This document shows positions 1 through 11,374 of a DNA stretch of 64,000 nucleotides, piece after piece (positions within the stretch are counted from its first letter, which is position 1; every line of letters starts with the position of its first letter). The translations under genes were made by a program, and so were the position numbers. The notes beneath the pieces were generated by a model that did not search any database, was not told the DNA's origin, and worked only from the letters and a program-made list of their open reading frames with translations. This DNA is from Diphasiastrum complanatum (taxonomy: Eukaryota > Streptophyta > Lycopodiopsida > Lycopodiales > Lycopodiaceae), in the NCBI GenBank assembly GCA_029204225.1, contig CM055102.1, positions 46,516,998 to 46,580,997 of the forward strand, in the 5' to 3' direction.

Positions 1-1
1 T

Positions 2-1187
2 AGTGCGGGGCATCCAGGCACTCAAAAGACCTATGAGCTTCTTCGTAAGCAATTTTTCTGGCCAAGTATGAAAAAAGACGTCCAGCAATATGTAACCAGT
101 TGCCAGAAATGTCAGGTAAAGAAAGCAGAGCGTTTAAAGGCAGGAGGGTTGTTACAGCCCTTAGATATATTAGCTGGTAAATGGGAGAGTATCTCCAGGG
201 ATTTTATAGTAGGCCCGACTAAAACCCAAAAGGGTAATGACGCTATATGGGTCACAGTTGACCGTCTAACCAAAATGGCTCACTTTATTCCGACCAAAAC
301 AACCGTTAGAGCTCCAGAGTTAGCGAGGTTGTTTGTAGATGGGCTATTTAAATTGTACGGTCTACTTTCCGACATAGTCAGCGACCGGGACAGTAATTTT
401 AATGGAAAATTTTGGAGGGCAACATTCCATCAGCTCCATCAGGTGCTGGAGGATATGCTTCGTGCATACGTCAGCAAAAAGCAGACTAATTGGGAGGAAT
501 ATCTCTCGATACTAGAGTCTGCTTATAACAATACCAAACACTCAGCTACGGGATACAGCCCATTTATGTTGATGTATGGTTTTAAGCCATGCTCACCCAT
601 AGTTGTAGGGTTTAAACAAGAGAAAGTGCTAGAAACTTTTGAGAGGACCTAAACCAGATCATAGAACATGCTAAGCGTAGCATTAGGCAGTCCCAGGATC
701 AAGCCAGGCATTATGCAGATCCACGCAGACGGGATGTGCAGTTCTCCGCTGGTCAGAAAGTCTACTTGAGAGTCCCATTTGACTCCAAAACCCTCAAATC
801 AGGAGTGTGTGCTAAGTTGTCTCCTAGGTATTGTGGTCCTTTTACCATCAGTAGGAGACTAGGTGAGGTCACCTATGAACTAGAACTCCCACGCAGCAGT
901 AAGGTTATTCCAGTCTTTCATGCAAGTCAGTTACAAAAAGCCTTAACTAGATCAGAAAATCTGGTAGGGGACAGTGTTCTAGTTCTCTCATTGGATTCTC
1001 AGCAACCTCCACATGAACCAGAGGAGATTGTTGATAGTAGAGAGATGCAGACTCGTCATACTCTATACCGAGAATACCTGGTTAAGTGGAATGATCAGCC
1101 TGTTGAGAATGCCACTTGGGAAAGAGGCAGCGTCCTTCGCAACATTTTTCCAGACTTTGTCTTACAGGACCAAGACGGTTCTTAAGG
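2..1187 (+). pseudogene. Chromovirus (Ty3/gypsy) 3' pol fragment: integrase plus chromodomain
   Basis: This is the 3' end of a gypsy polyprotein entering from the left edge. It starts with the integrase zinc-binding region (GHPG at the edge, then CQKCQ near 100-115). The core follows, with the first Asp in the SRDF motif near 200 and the second in SDRDSNF near 385. The stretch that should carry the catalytic Glu (family motif TDGQTERVNQ) is missing: HQLHQ joins directly to VLEDMLRAY near 440-450. A frameshift near 645 moves the frame to a second reading frame that runs to 1185. That frame holds the integrase tail and a C-terminal chromodomain (LYREYLVKWNDQPVENATWE, about 1068-1130), which marks the element as a chromovirus. 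It cannot encode an active integrase. The product would act in nuclear cDNA integration and chromatin targeting. Confidence 0.9.
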
Positions 1188-1520
1188 GGGAGGGAGTGTT
1201 ACGAGCACATAACCAGTGCCAAACCCTAGAGAACACAGGAGGTCAGATACCACAGTCAGGGACACGACAAGGCAAGACAGTGTGAGTAGTGTGCCCCGGC
1301 ACGGTCCATAGCCATGGCGGGCCTAACACAGCCTAGGGACCCTGTCAGCAAGATAGGGCCCCACGTTGGGTCCCGACGTGCAGTCGGCCACGTCAGAGCC
1401 ACGTGACCGACACTTGGCAGTACGCATGCTACCAGGCCTCACACTGGGCTAGGAGGGGCTTGCTCCATATCAGGGAGTAGGCAAGGCTGGGTGGATCAGT
1501 TAGTGTTTGCCCTACTATGG
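1184..1520 (+). repeat. Polypurine tract and truncated 3' LTR of the first chromovirus
   Basis: A purine run (1184-1196) directly follows the pol stop codon and is followed by TGTTACGAGC at 1197, the expected order PPT then LTR start. The LTR-like, GC-rich sequence runs to about 1520, where the 3' end of an antisense LINE begins, so the LTR looks truncated. No second copy lies in the window, so the right boundary is inferred only from the change of sequence character. Confidence 0.6.
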
Positions 1521-1524
1521 TGTT

Positions 1525-2700
1525 TAGATCTCTTACAGTTGACCTGCAAACCCCACCTAGTACAGAAACCATGAAGACTATCCAACTATCTTTGTAGTCT
1601 CTCTCTAGTCGAGGAGACTAAAGCAATATCATCTGCATATAGGAGAACGACAATCAGGATATCCCCAAGTTGGCAACCTGTACCACCGCACTGCTCAATG
1701 ATCCTCTCAAGCTCGTCAATTCTGAGAGGCCAATGTCACCCTGAAAACATCCAAGGACTCGCTCATACAATGCCATCACAACTAGAACTGTGTCAGTAGA
1801 GAAGCCAAGATCATGTAGTTGCTGGATGAGAAGAAAGCATGGAACAGAATCAAAGGCTTTCTTGAAGTCAGCAAAGCAACAGTAAACCCTTTGTCTCCCA
1901 TGCCTGGCTTCCTGAATGATAGCTCGAAGGGTGAAGACATGATCTGTGGTGGAATGGTGAGCCCGAAAGCCAGCCTGGCCCAATGCATGTAGTCTCCTGG
2001 TCTCAGCCTCAAAACTGATCGCTGACTGAAGTATAGCACCATAAAGCTTTGCTATGACATGGCCAATCATGATAGTACGAGAGTTACCAGGATTCATGGG
2101 GTCACCATTTTTGTGGATGGGGTGGATGATATTAGTGCACTAGGAGTGGGGGAAGCCAGAGACGGCAACACGGTTAAGCAGAGTGGCTAGAGTGGGTGAT
2201 AGTAGATCTGCCGCATGAATCAGAAGTTCCGATTTAAGGTCTTCTATGTCTCTAGTACGGTGGGTCTTCATTCTCTTTATGGCCTCAATGACCATTTCAG
2301 AGGTGAAGAAGGTGAATTCACTGTGATGGGTGGAGATGGAAATGGGCGAGTCAGTAGGTATGGTGTAGAGTGAGGTAGCGTAGGTGGACCATACATGTAG
2401 GTCATCAAGAAGAGGGGGTGGAGTACGAGGGATACATGCTCGCCAAAAGGTGCCAGTGGAGGAACTAAACAGGGAAGCAACAAGGCTTCTACCTTTACGT
2501 TCTTCGTAGGCGCGCTTTTTGTGGCGGATTGTACGATGGAGAGATCGACGAGCAGTAGAGAGAATAAGTGTATCATGTATACGTGCATGTGTAACATGGA
2601 GGTGTAGTGAACAACACTCATCACCAAACCATGGAGGTTGAACAGGACGAGCTCGTGTGATTGCAGGATGGTGGGGTGTGGATGGAAAGGAAACCAAGGC
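1525..2700 (-). pseudogene. LINE ORF2, reverse transcriptase part (APE-type LINE)
   Basis: Antisense reverse-transcriptase remains of a non-LTR retrotransposon. Read from right to left there is the linker typical of plant LINE ORF2 (PWFGDEC near 2620), then the early RT motifs (AKLYGAIL, GQAGFRAHHSTTDH) and the first catalytic Asp block (CCFADFKKAFDSVP near 1830-1885). After a frame change comes the YADD box at 1629-1640. RT homology then stops near 1530, so the thumb and 3' UTR are missing or cut by the junction with the chromovirus LTR. The coding region is broken into at least three frames. The protein would reverse-transcribe LINE RNA at the target site. Confidence 0.85.
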
Positions 2701-3192
2701 AGCTATATGAAGTGAGGTGGTAAGGAAATGAGCCTGTGACTCTAATGTAGTATCATGTGAGAAGTCATGAAGTAAAGAGGCAAGGGCTTTCGATGTAAGG
2801 GTGGATGAGCGAAGGTGTATCTGGGAGCGCGGTCGATGGAGGAGAGAGATGAGGTTCGTGGAGTTGGGATAGAACCCAAGGATAAAAAGGAGTGATCAGA
2901 TAGAGTAGTGTGAATGACCTTGAAGTGTGATATCAGTGGAATGAGGGATGGTGACCCACCATGAGGTAATCAAGAACACGATGTCGACCACTATGAGGAT
3001 AGCATGTGTAGCTACCAGAATCAGGCCAATAAGTTAGGCCACTAGCTCGTGAGCTTCTCCAAGCTACAGCAGATACTCACCATAAGTAGTAATAGGACCG
3101 AATGCGTCGGATGAAGTGCTGGTAACGCCCATATCATCACCATCAATGGCCCGTGTGCGTAGGTGGTCATCAACATCATGGAACTCTACCTA

Positions 3193-3640
3193 TCACTCAG
3201 CTGTTCTGGCGTTAAAATCACCAGTAACAAGAATACAGCCACGATCTGAGAATCTGATAATATCTGTGGAGAGATCAATGAAGGGAGAGCCAATGCCCTC
3301 TACGTAAAAGGACGACTCTCGGGGAAAGTAGAATGCAGCAATGAAGAGATCTCTGGCCAATCCGATATCACGTCCAATGAGACGAACCCATATATAGCGT
3401 GTGTAATTGTCATGCCTGATAAAATCTATAATCAGGTGTAGGCACTCCCTGTATAAACATGCAACCCCGCCAGAACCTCTACCACTCATAGATCTCGCCT
3501 CTGCCCTGTATACTGAATCCCATCTGTAGCCTGAGAATGTGGGTAGCCCTATGATCTGGCTCTCGTGTGTCTCCATAAAGAAAAGAATATCCCTATCTGT
3601 AATAAAATCCATAAGGTCACCTGCAGTAAAAGAAGAGTGT
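3193..3640 (-). pseudogene. LINE ORF2, apurinic endonuclease (EEP) domain
   Basis: Antisense fragment of an endonuclease/exonuclease/phosphatase-fold domain, placed upstream of the RT fragment as in plant L1-like LINEs. The early glutamate motif appears as FMETHES near 3575. The central part reads GYRWDSVYR and GRGSGGVACLYR, and the Asp-Asn catalytic motif appears as VTGDFNAR near 3205-3230. The frame closes soon after GDFNAR. The stretch between here and the RT fragment (about 2700-3190) has recognisable LINE spacing but many stops. The domain nicks target DNA for target-primed reverse transcription; this copy is dead. Confidence 0.8.
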
Positions 3641-3829
3641 ATACCATTGCAATTCCGAATACCAATACGCAGGTGGTGTGGACGGGGCCCTGGGATGCTC
3701 CCATGCCCGAGGGCCCCAACTCCCTATGGGCGAGAGCCTGTGGGTACACTGTCAATGTAGTGAACCTATCCATGTCGATTACTAACACGTCGGCCTGATG
3801 CCTTGGCATCTTGGAAGGCTTGACGCCTT

Positions 3830-4400
3830 TCCTCCACTTTGATGTATGTGAGATCATCATCCATGAACATTTGTGTATCCTTCTATTTAGCTCTCTTACG
3901 TAGGGCATCTCTACGGGTAATGGCTGAGGTAAAACGAATAATCAGGGTAGAGTTATCTCGTTTTCTCCACCATGCCGTATCAAGCCCTTCATAATGGTGG
4001 TTCAATGTGGTTGCAAGAAACCGTTTTGCTTCGTCAATGGCGTTTTGGGTATCTAATATACCACGTACCCGAATATTGAGAGCTTTGCTGCCACGAAGTC
4101 TCTCTTCCGATAAAGTAGCGGAAATAACCGAGGAAATAGGTGTAGTAGGTTTGATTCCTTTCTTGAGCACTGCTGCCCAAGACATGGTTTCTTCCTTATG
4201 CTGCTCAATTTTATCTTCCAATTCTTTGAGACGATTTGAGGATACCGGTGTGGCAAGAATGGGTTGGGCTCTAATTTCACACTGCAATGCGTCCATTCCC
4301 TCTTTCAGTTTTGCATTCGCTTCAATGAACTCCGTCTTTAATCCCAAATTTTCAGCCTGCAGATCCCCTACTTGCATTTTTCTTCTTCCAAACGGCTTAC
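3830..4400 (-). pseudogene. LINE ORF1-like protein with coiled coil
   Basis: Antisense open frame just upstream of the endonuclease fragment. The N-terminal half is heptad-rich and charged (ELEDKIEQHKEETMSWAAVL near 4180-4245), as expected of a coiled coil. The second half (LNIRVRGI, AKRFLATTL, STLIIRFTS) resembles the RRM-like RNA-binding part of LINE ORF1 proteins. A related piece, including a KLEKHKED-type segment, occurs at 14755-14945, which supports a repeated family. The proposed role is RNA binding in the LINE ribonucleoprotein. The assignment rests on position and composition rather than on a catalytic motif. Confidence 0.65.
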
Positions 4401-4700
4401 CCGTAGTTGAAGTTCTCTTAGTTCCCGTTTTAGCCAGCCTAGTTCATAGACAAAGAATCCTTCCATAGCTTGAAAAGATAGACGATCGGAAACAACTACC
4501 GGAAATGGCGTGGAGCTGCCACCTTCCTCTTGTCCAACTATGTTTGCAGGTTCGATGGAGGAGTCCGGGCCAACCGAGCCGGGGTGGAGAGGGGGAGCGT
4601 GGGCTTCCTCTGGTTTTGCGTACCATGATGGGAGGTGTCCACGGGTCCGCAGGAAGGATGTGCCAAGTCAGCACAGGTGCGCCCGATCAGCTGCCAGGTT
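4400..4700 (-). other. Probable 5' region of the antisense LINE
   Basis: GC-richer sequence without a convincing long gene, between the ORF1-like frame and the minisatellite starting near 4700. By position it should be the LINE 5' UTR or ORF1 start. The exact 5' end cannot be fixed. Confidence 0.35.
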
Positions 4701-4874
4701 AGTGTCAGAGCAACGCGCTGTTGACTGTGAGCTCTCTGTCATCTGCGAGCAGCACCTCCACGTCCTGTCAGCGCCCTGTCAGCACCATGAAGTAGGTCTA
4801 GCGAGCAGCGCCCTGTCAACGTCCAGTTAGCGTGCCCTGTCAGCCACCCCGTCAGCGTGCCTTGTCAGCCACCC
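4700..4874. repeat. Degenerate CCCTGTCAGC minisatellite, left part
   Basis: Repeated words of the form GCCCTGTCAGC or GTGCCTTGTCAGCCAC recur about every 18-20 bases. The same word reappears at 5430-5475 on the other side of the solo LTR, so the array was one block before the LTR inserted. Confidence 0.6.
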
Positions 4875-5429
4875 TGTCATGCCCACGACTGGTCTAGGGT
4901 AGCGTGTCCACGCTAGAGATCAGTAGACCAACAACCCGTAAGTTAATTGTGACTATAAGGGATTTGGGGCCCTTATGTGTATAAGGTCATAATTAATGGT
5001 TGTAGGCCTGAACTCATGATGGTGGATTTATATGGGTCTATCAGTGAGTCATTGGGGAACTGGATGACATGGCCCAGATAGGCTGCAGAGGTGTCCAGTG
5101 AGGTGTCACAGTGCACTACTAGTGGTGCATGGGCCTTGGAGGGTATAAGTATGGTGCAGAGGTGTCTAGTGAGGTGTCACAGTGCACTACTAGTGGTGCA
5201 TGGGCCTTGTAGGGTATAAGTATACCTATTGGGCTCTCACTAGTGTATCCTTGATTGTTAGAATTGTAGCCGTATGTGATGCCTCATTCCTCTTTGTGAT
5301 TGATCTATAGCTTGGGGGCTAGATCCGTACAATCTAGGTTTGGTTGGGTTGGTTTGTCCATCATCCGTTTCGCTTGTGTTGCTTGTGATTGGCATGCTTA
5401 GAATAGGATTCTTGGTTTAGGACTTTATA
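4875..5429 (+). repeat. Solo LTR (TGTCATGCCC...TTTATA), plus orientation
   Basis: The sequence begins TGTCATGCCC and ends GGACTTTATA. It is homologous along most of its length to the reverse complement of 30444-30871, which has the same ends. Flanking pentamers CACCC (4870-4874) and CGCCC (5430-5434) match at four of five positions, compatible with an aged target-site duplication. No internal retrotransposon sequence adjoins it. It is longer than its partner partly because of a 71 bp internal duplication (5084-5154 and 5155-5225) covering the GTGCACTACTAGTGGTGCAT block. Confidence 0.75.
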
Positions 5430-5475
5430 CGCCCTGTCACGGTGCTCTATCAGTGTGCCTTGTCAACTGCCCTTC

Positions 5476-7226
5476 AAAAAACTTCCTTGCCCTTCTGATA
5501 AAGTTCTCTTGGAGAGTAGCTGAGTAGAGAGATGGGCACGCTTTTGCTTGGCAACAGTTCAAGAGAGGTAATTTGGTGCCCGAGGTGGTTCAAAGCACGG
5601 TTGGAACTTACTCGTGCTATTGTGCAAGCTTCCCGAGACTGTGAAATGAGACCACTATTGTTAGTTGCAGGAGGCAAGGGAAATGCATGCTGGTATTGAT
5701 GAAATCTAATAGAAGGAAGTATGTGATTGCCTACCGCTGCAACCTTGCTGAGCGGGAGTGACACATAATCGCCATTGTTGTTGATACAAGAAGAGATGTA
5801 CGCCCATTGCCTGCCTATTGAAATTCCAAGAGAGATCTGTGTGCTACAATGACCTTTATCCACTGACAGAAAGCTTGATCCACGAAGAGGCCAATACTAC
5901 TCTGCTCATCCAAGAAAGAGCGTCAACAGGATGATCAGCCATGGTGAGCAGGACAGCTCCATTCATCGCAGCTAGACCTCCAGCAAGAAATCCGCTTGGA
6001 GCCATCGATGGAGCGACGTACTGCGTGATGGAGCAGCGATTCAGAATCGTGGTGCAACTATGGTGCAAACATAGCATGGACCCCCATAATCAATAAGGGA
6101 TCGCAGCATAACAGATGTTTCTCAGAATAGGCAATGGTATCTCCCTCTAATCTCACATAGTATTCCTCACCCAAGGAACATAACTAGCAAATCCTCTCCT
6201 CTCTCGAAGTACCTAGGAAGCATCTAGTCTCAACTGCAACCTGGTGCGATCAAACTCGAAACTGTCCCAATATCAACCTAAGGTCGTGAGATAGAACTGA
6301 AGCGAGATAGCGTGGTAGGACCGGGAACCCTGCTACATCCAACTCTAAAATGTGAGTCCCAAGTTTGACCCCCATCTATCCTTGACATGTTCAACAAAGA
6401 TATGCTCTATTAACATACTGTCTGATATAATCATGGGCAACATATGGAAGATTTGTGAAAGAGATGTGGAGTGTATCAAGTGGGAGGCCTCGAAAAACCA
6501 TGACAGCCAATAACCTAACTATGAAGATGCTAAGATGAGGTAAGTGTTGCCTATGTGCATATCTGCTCAAAAGCTGAAAATATCTTGACTCGTTGATTCT
6601 ATGTGATAATCAAAAATATGGCATCAAGCTATAAAGGTGAAGCAACAAACTCTACCAGAATAACCTAATGTGGGACAAAGGGCTTAGCCCGTATCATGCA
6701 TGATAACATAGTACTTTGCAAGCGTGAGACACTGGACCAATCAGATGAGGTGAGACATGTACACCATGACTCTGCTGCATATAGGGTTGTGGGGGTAATG
6801 ATGGTGTCAAAAAGTTGACACTTACTCGGGGCAAATTAAACTTCCAAAAATAGAACCTCCCTAGCTGGACAAGGCGAGTGTGTCCCTTCTCAAGACTAGT
6901 AGTAGCTGCCTATCTCATACCAAATATAGGACCAATGAAAATCACCCCTACGTAAGTGTAAGATAATACAATCTCCAATGGTTGTCTATTTTGAGATACC
7001 TCTGTCACTCCTTTTTTGTGAGTTCATATAATGCACAAACAATGAGAGCAAAACTGGTATATGACTCTTCTATAGTAAGAACATAAACCAAGAAAGGACC
7101 TTACTTCATGCACACCTTTTGAAATAGGCCAATCTCGAATAGCTGAACCTTTGTGAGATCTTGGCTTTATGGAGAACCAAGTTCTTTGCAGGATCTCAAA
7201 AATAGTAGAAAGGTGCCTCTTATATC
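5476..7226. other. No recognisable gene
   Basis: About 1.75 kb without a domain I can identify. Short open frames on the minus strand (5474-5863 and 5856-6077) show no family motif and sit in DNA of ordinary composition. Nothing here was traced to the neighbouring transposons. Confidence 0.5.
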
Positions 7227-7840
7227 GTAAATGGCTAAGTCATTGGCCTGTGGAGAAAATTGTAAATTGCAATGTAAATATCTGTTAGTGACTAATTCCG
7301 AGATGGCCAAGGGGTTGGCCAAGGGGGTACTGGGTCTCATGAGAGTCTGCCGGACTGACCTCCTAAAAAGTAGGGAGGGTTGACCGGTCAACGTGACACG
7401 TGTCATACGTTCATTGGGACACTTGGTCCAGTGCATGAGTGACACCTGTTGGAGGGTCAATGGACAGGTCAACAGGACGTGTCATATGCTCATTGGAACA
7501 CTTGGTCCAATGCATGAGGGACACGTGTCAGACTATCCATCTACTAGCTTGCCTATGTGTATCAGGGTACTGCCAAGTGGCAAGTGTCGATTGTGCATGG
7601 AGTTTGCCATGTGTCGTCGTTAGGATGTGTCAGGGTTAAGGGGTGCTTGAGGGGATATAGTGTGAGCCTTGCTAGGCATTCCCTATGGTATTCCTATGCA
7701 GCAATGGTTGGGAGGAGACTTGCAGCAGAGCTCTCATGTTTGCTTGTTGATCTATGTACATTTGCTTGAGATTGATAAAGTGACGAATTTGATGGGTAAT
7801 TTTGTGTATTTACGTAGGGTTTGTGAGCTTGTGTGTAACA
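7227..7840 (+). repeat. 5' LTR of the full-length chromovirus (5' truncated)
   Basis: Direct repeat of 13013-13606 with scattered substitutions and small indels. Both copies contain the GTAAATGGCTAAGTCAT start block, the GACACGTGTCA blocks and the TTGCTTGTTGATCTATGTAC block, and both end in GTAACA. Compared with the 3' LTR, the first roughly 58 bp (from TGTCACATG) are missing on the left. A primer-binding site follows directly, which fixes the right edge. Confidence 0.85.
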
Positions 7841-7843
7841 GTT

Positions 7844-7855
7844 TGGTATCAGAGC
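7844..7855 (+). other. Primer-binding site, initiator tRNA-Met type
   Basis: TGGTATCAGAGC lies three bases after the 5' LTR end. It is the usual minus-strand primer site of plant LTR retrotransposons, complementary to the 3' end of initiator tRNA-Met. Confidence 0.85.
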
Positions 7856-8445
7856 AGTTGCTTTCGAGCCTTGTGTGGGATTTGGCATCTTCAGTTAGGG
7901 TTTGGTGCATTCTTGGAGAGCCAACGCCCTACTATAGGTGATTTGTTGGCAAATTTGGAGCCCATAAGATAGCAGATTGAAGCCCTATGGTGGATTGCTG
8001 ATCTTCTAGCAACCTTCGAGCATTTTCTACTACGCAATTATTCTCTTCTCTGTGAAAATGCAGCCCACATAGGATTTGTGAATCTATGTGTAACTTCTTC
8101 AATACTCAGTATTTTTCAGATTTGTCAGTTGCAATAAGCTTCTTGGGGTAGGTCGCTGGTAGGGTAGGGCTTTTTGCCTTTTGATTCGGTGATCATCCAT
8201 TGTTTTTTGCCAATTGTCAGTTTGAAACCCTAGTTTGCTGATTTTTGGAGAAGAATCTATGTGTAGTTAGAACTTGGTTGTAGGAGGTCTATTCTATCCA
8301 GTTCTTCTAGGAATTCAGGGTAACCTACCTACGTAGTGATTTGAGGTGCTGAGAGCTTGTTCTTGCTTTGTTTCAAGAACTTCCGTTACTTGATTTTACA
8401 TAGTTTTTTGTCAACTGCTTTGTTTTTGCTACCTATTCTTCTGCT

Positions 8446-9700
8446 ATGGCATCCACAAGCAACACCAGTCAAGATTCACAGAGATTAGATGCAGTATGTT
8501 CCAAGGTGGATACTATCGAAGCCACTCTTAAGCTAATTTTGGAGCAACTCAAAGGTAAAGGGCCTAGTGTTCCTGAGAGAGTCAGTGGTACGGCTATGGA
8601 AGCAGAAAGGACATTGCGAACGGGCCATGAAACTAAGTTGGGGTTTCGAAAGAGGAAGCGACCTACTATCAAGGATCTAAAACCTCCGAAGTTCACTGGA
8701 GCAGTATCTATGGGAACTACAGATGTCGTTGAGAATTGGTTGCAAAAATGGGAGAAAGCATTCCAGATATGTGGCATAGACGACAAAACTAAGATGATTG
8801 TTGAAGCCACATATCGTTTTCAAGAGTCAGCACAAAGGTGGTGGAGGCAGGTGGAAAAGGATGACCTAGTTCCAATCACATGGGAGGCATTCCGACAAAT
8901 GTTTACGCAAAATTGGGTGCCTATAGATGAAAACAATAGAGCCATGCAACAATGGACTTATTTGAAGAGGCTTTGTCACGCAAACCTCAGGAAGTTCCTA
9001 TGTACAGGCAAATATTTCACTTTGTGGAGGGACTTTGAGAAAGTATTCGCCCTTTTGTGCGGAAGGAGCAATCTCATGATTTGCGGGGAGCCATCCAGAT
9101 GGCTTGTATTATGAAGATGGAAAAAGAGGCTCGGATCCTGTTGCGGTAGCTGGTACAGGTGGTCAGCAACCTTGGGAACACAAGGGCAAATGGAACAAAG
9201 AGAGAAAATTTGAAGGTCAAACCAGTCAGTGGGAAGCTCAGGGTGACCAAAAGGGGAAGGGTGCAGAGGCCCCCAAAGGCAACGGGTTGAATGGGTGGCC
9301 CAATGCCCAAAAGGGTCAGCGTCCTTCAATGTTGTCGCCGCAGGACCAAGAACGTGCAAAGAGGGAGAACCTCTGTTTTGGATGTTTGGGGCAACATAGG
9401 TGGAAGGAATGTCCACAGAACTTGATGCGGATCACGTATAATCTTCAGGTGGACCAAATAACCAGGATGATGACCCTATGACAGTGGAAGATATCGAGCA
9501 GGAAGCCAATCCAGATGTTCCACGCCTCATGAATGTTTCAGTGGTCAGGAGAGTGGACACGGCTCTACCAGCGCTTTTGTCAAAATCAGCTCGCCAAGGG
9601 TATCAATTTCCTAGCACTTCTCTTATTATTAGCGTGGACAGCTGTGTGGTAGAGATGTTCAGCTTCTATTTGACACTGGGTCCTCTCATAATGTGTTGAA
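8446..9700 (+). pseudogene. Chromovirus gag and protease
   Basis: Gag starts at the ATG at 8446 after a 590 bp leader. It carries the retrotransposon gag core (VENWLQKWEKAFQ, SAQRWWRQV, WEAFRQMF, about 8728-8910). A frame change near 9100 leads to the Lys/Gly-rich tail and a zinc knuckle, LCFGCLGQHRWKECP, near 9370-9415 (C-x2-C-x4-H-x4-C). The pepsin-like protease active site DTGSS is at 9672-9686 in yet another frame, followed by MADGKG typical of gypsy proteases. Gag would form the virus-like particle and the protease would cut the polyprotein. At least two frame changes and a stop show decay. Confidence 0.9.
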
Positions 9701-10149
9701 TTCAACTTTGGTACGGAAGTTAGGTGTGTGTACTCAACCATCCCAGTACCAATACACGGTGGAAATGGCTGATGGAAAGGGTATAGAGATTTGGGATAAG
9801 AGGGTTGTGGGCATTCCACTAATTGTACAAAGTTACACATAAGAGTTGGATTTTGAGATAACACGACTTGTGCGGTTTGATGTGGTGTTGGGCATTTGTT
9901 GGCACACGATGCGGAAGCCACACATAGCCTAGGATACTCATGTGTATGAGTTCCAGTTTGATGGTGTGATGCATTCCCTTCGTGGTGAGCGGGATGTGCC
10001 TCCTAGACCGCTTGTTTCAGCTACGTAGTTGCGTAGGATCCATTGTGAGTACATGTGTGTTTGCTTTCTACTTGATATGTCTAGTAATACTAGTCAGAGT
10101 AGCATGCAGTGTGTGCAAACTAGTACTATTGCCAATTTGGATCAAGAGA

Positions 10150-11370
10150 TTAGGAGAGTTTTCAGATGTGTTCATAGATGATCTTCCATCTGTTTTACCT
10201 CCTAAGAGGAATGTTGAACATAAGATTGAATTAATACCCGAATCGATGTCCTTATAGAATGAGTCTTAAGGAAGAAGCGGAAGTGAGACAGATGGTCGAT
10301 GATTATCTAGCCAAGGGACAGATACGACCTAGTTATTCCCCTTTTGCCTCTCCGATCATTATGTAAAAAAGAAGGATGGATCATGTGTATGTGTGTGGAT
10401 TGTCAAGGTTTAAACAAGACAACAATTAAAAACATCGATATCCTATGCCACGTATAGATGCTTTGCTTGATGCCTTGTCAGGTGCCACTGTGTTCAATAA
10501 AATAGACCTAAAGAGTGGATACCATCAAGTTAGAGTTCGCGAAGAGGATGTACACAAGACTGCCTTCAGAACTCGGTTTGGTCACTTTGAGTATCTTGTG
10601 ATGCCATTTGGGTTGACTAATGCTCCAACTACATTCATAATGATGATCAATGATGTGCTCAGACCGTATATGGGTAAGTTTGTCGTAAACTTTGTTGATG
10701 ACATTCTGACTTACAGTGCAGGTGAGGTCAAGCATATGGCTCACCTTAGAACTGTATTGTCTACTTTGAGGGAGAACACTTTGTTTGCCAATAGTAAAAA
10801 AAGTGAATTGCTTAAAAAGGAAATTGAGTATCTTGGTCATATAGTGTCTGCTGATGGAGTGAGGCTAGATCCTAAGAAGGTTGTTGTGATCGTTGCGTGG
10901 CCTGTGCCAGCTGATTTGACAGCACTCTATTCTTTTCTTGGATTGGCAATATTATATAGAAAATATGTTAAGGGATACTCCTATATTGCAGCACCTTTGA
11001 TTGATTTGACTCAAAAAAATAGATTTGGTGAGTGGACTGAACTGTATAGCGAGCAAGCTTTGACCAGTTGAAGCAAGCTATTGTTGAGTGCGTCACTCTA
11101 AAGATTGTAGACCCTCAAAAGCCCTATGTTATAGATACGGATGCGAGTGACATTGTTGTGGGGGCAGTTCTGATGCAAGTGTGGCCTTTGAGAGCAAGAA
11201 GCTAAACCCTGCACAGAAAAATTATCCAACTCATGAAAAGGAATTGTATCCCATAGTTCATGCATTAAAGGCATGGAGGCATTATTTGTATGGATCGGAA
11301 TTTGAGGTATTCACTAATCATGGTACCTTGAGATACTTTTGTAAGTAGCCAGACCTTAGAGGTCGTCAAG
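10150..11370 (+). pseudogene. Chromovirus reverse transcriptase and RNase H
   Basis: The RT begins near 10160 (the FSDVF-type lead, then PPKRNVEHKIEL). The palm motifs are in an open frame from 10445: FNKIDLKSGYHQVR, FRTRFGHFEYLVMPFGL, and the catalytic box as FVDDIL at about 10690-10710, where the family usually has YLDD. The connection domain (EYLGHIVSADGV) follows. RNase H is broken across frames: its first Asp is in DTDASD near 11135-11150, with HEKELYPIVHALKAWRHYLYG near 11230-11295. Stops interrupt it near 11190 and 11347. Confidence 0.9.
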
Positions 11371-11374
11371 CCAG

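Noticed and set aside
5474-6077. Two minus-strand frames of 129 and 73 codons
   Set aside because: No motif, no neighbour and no splice structure that extends them; length is compatible with chance.
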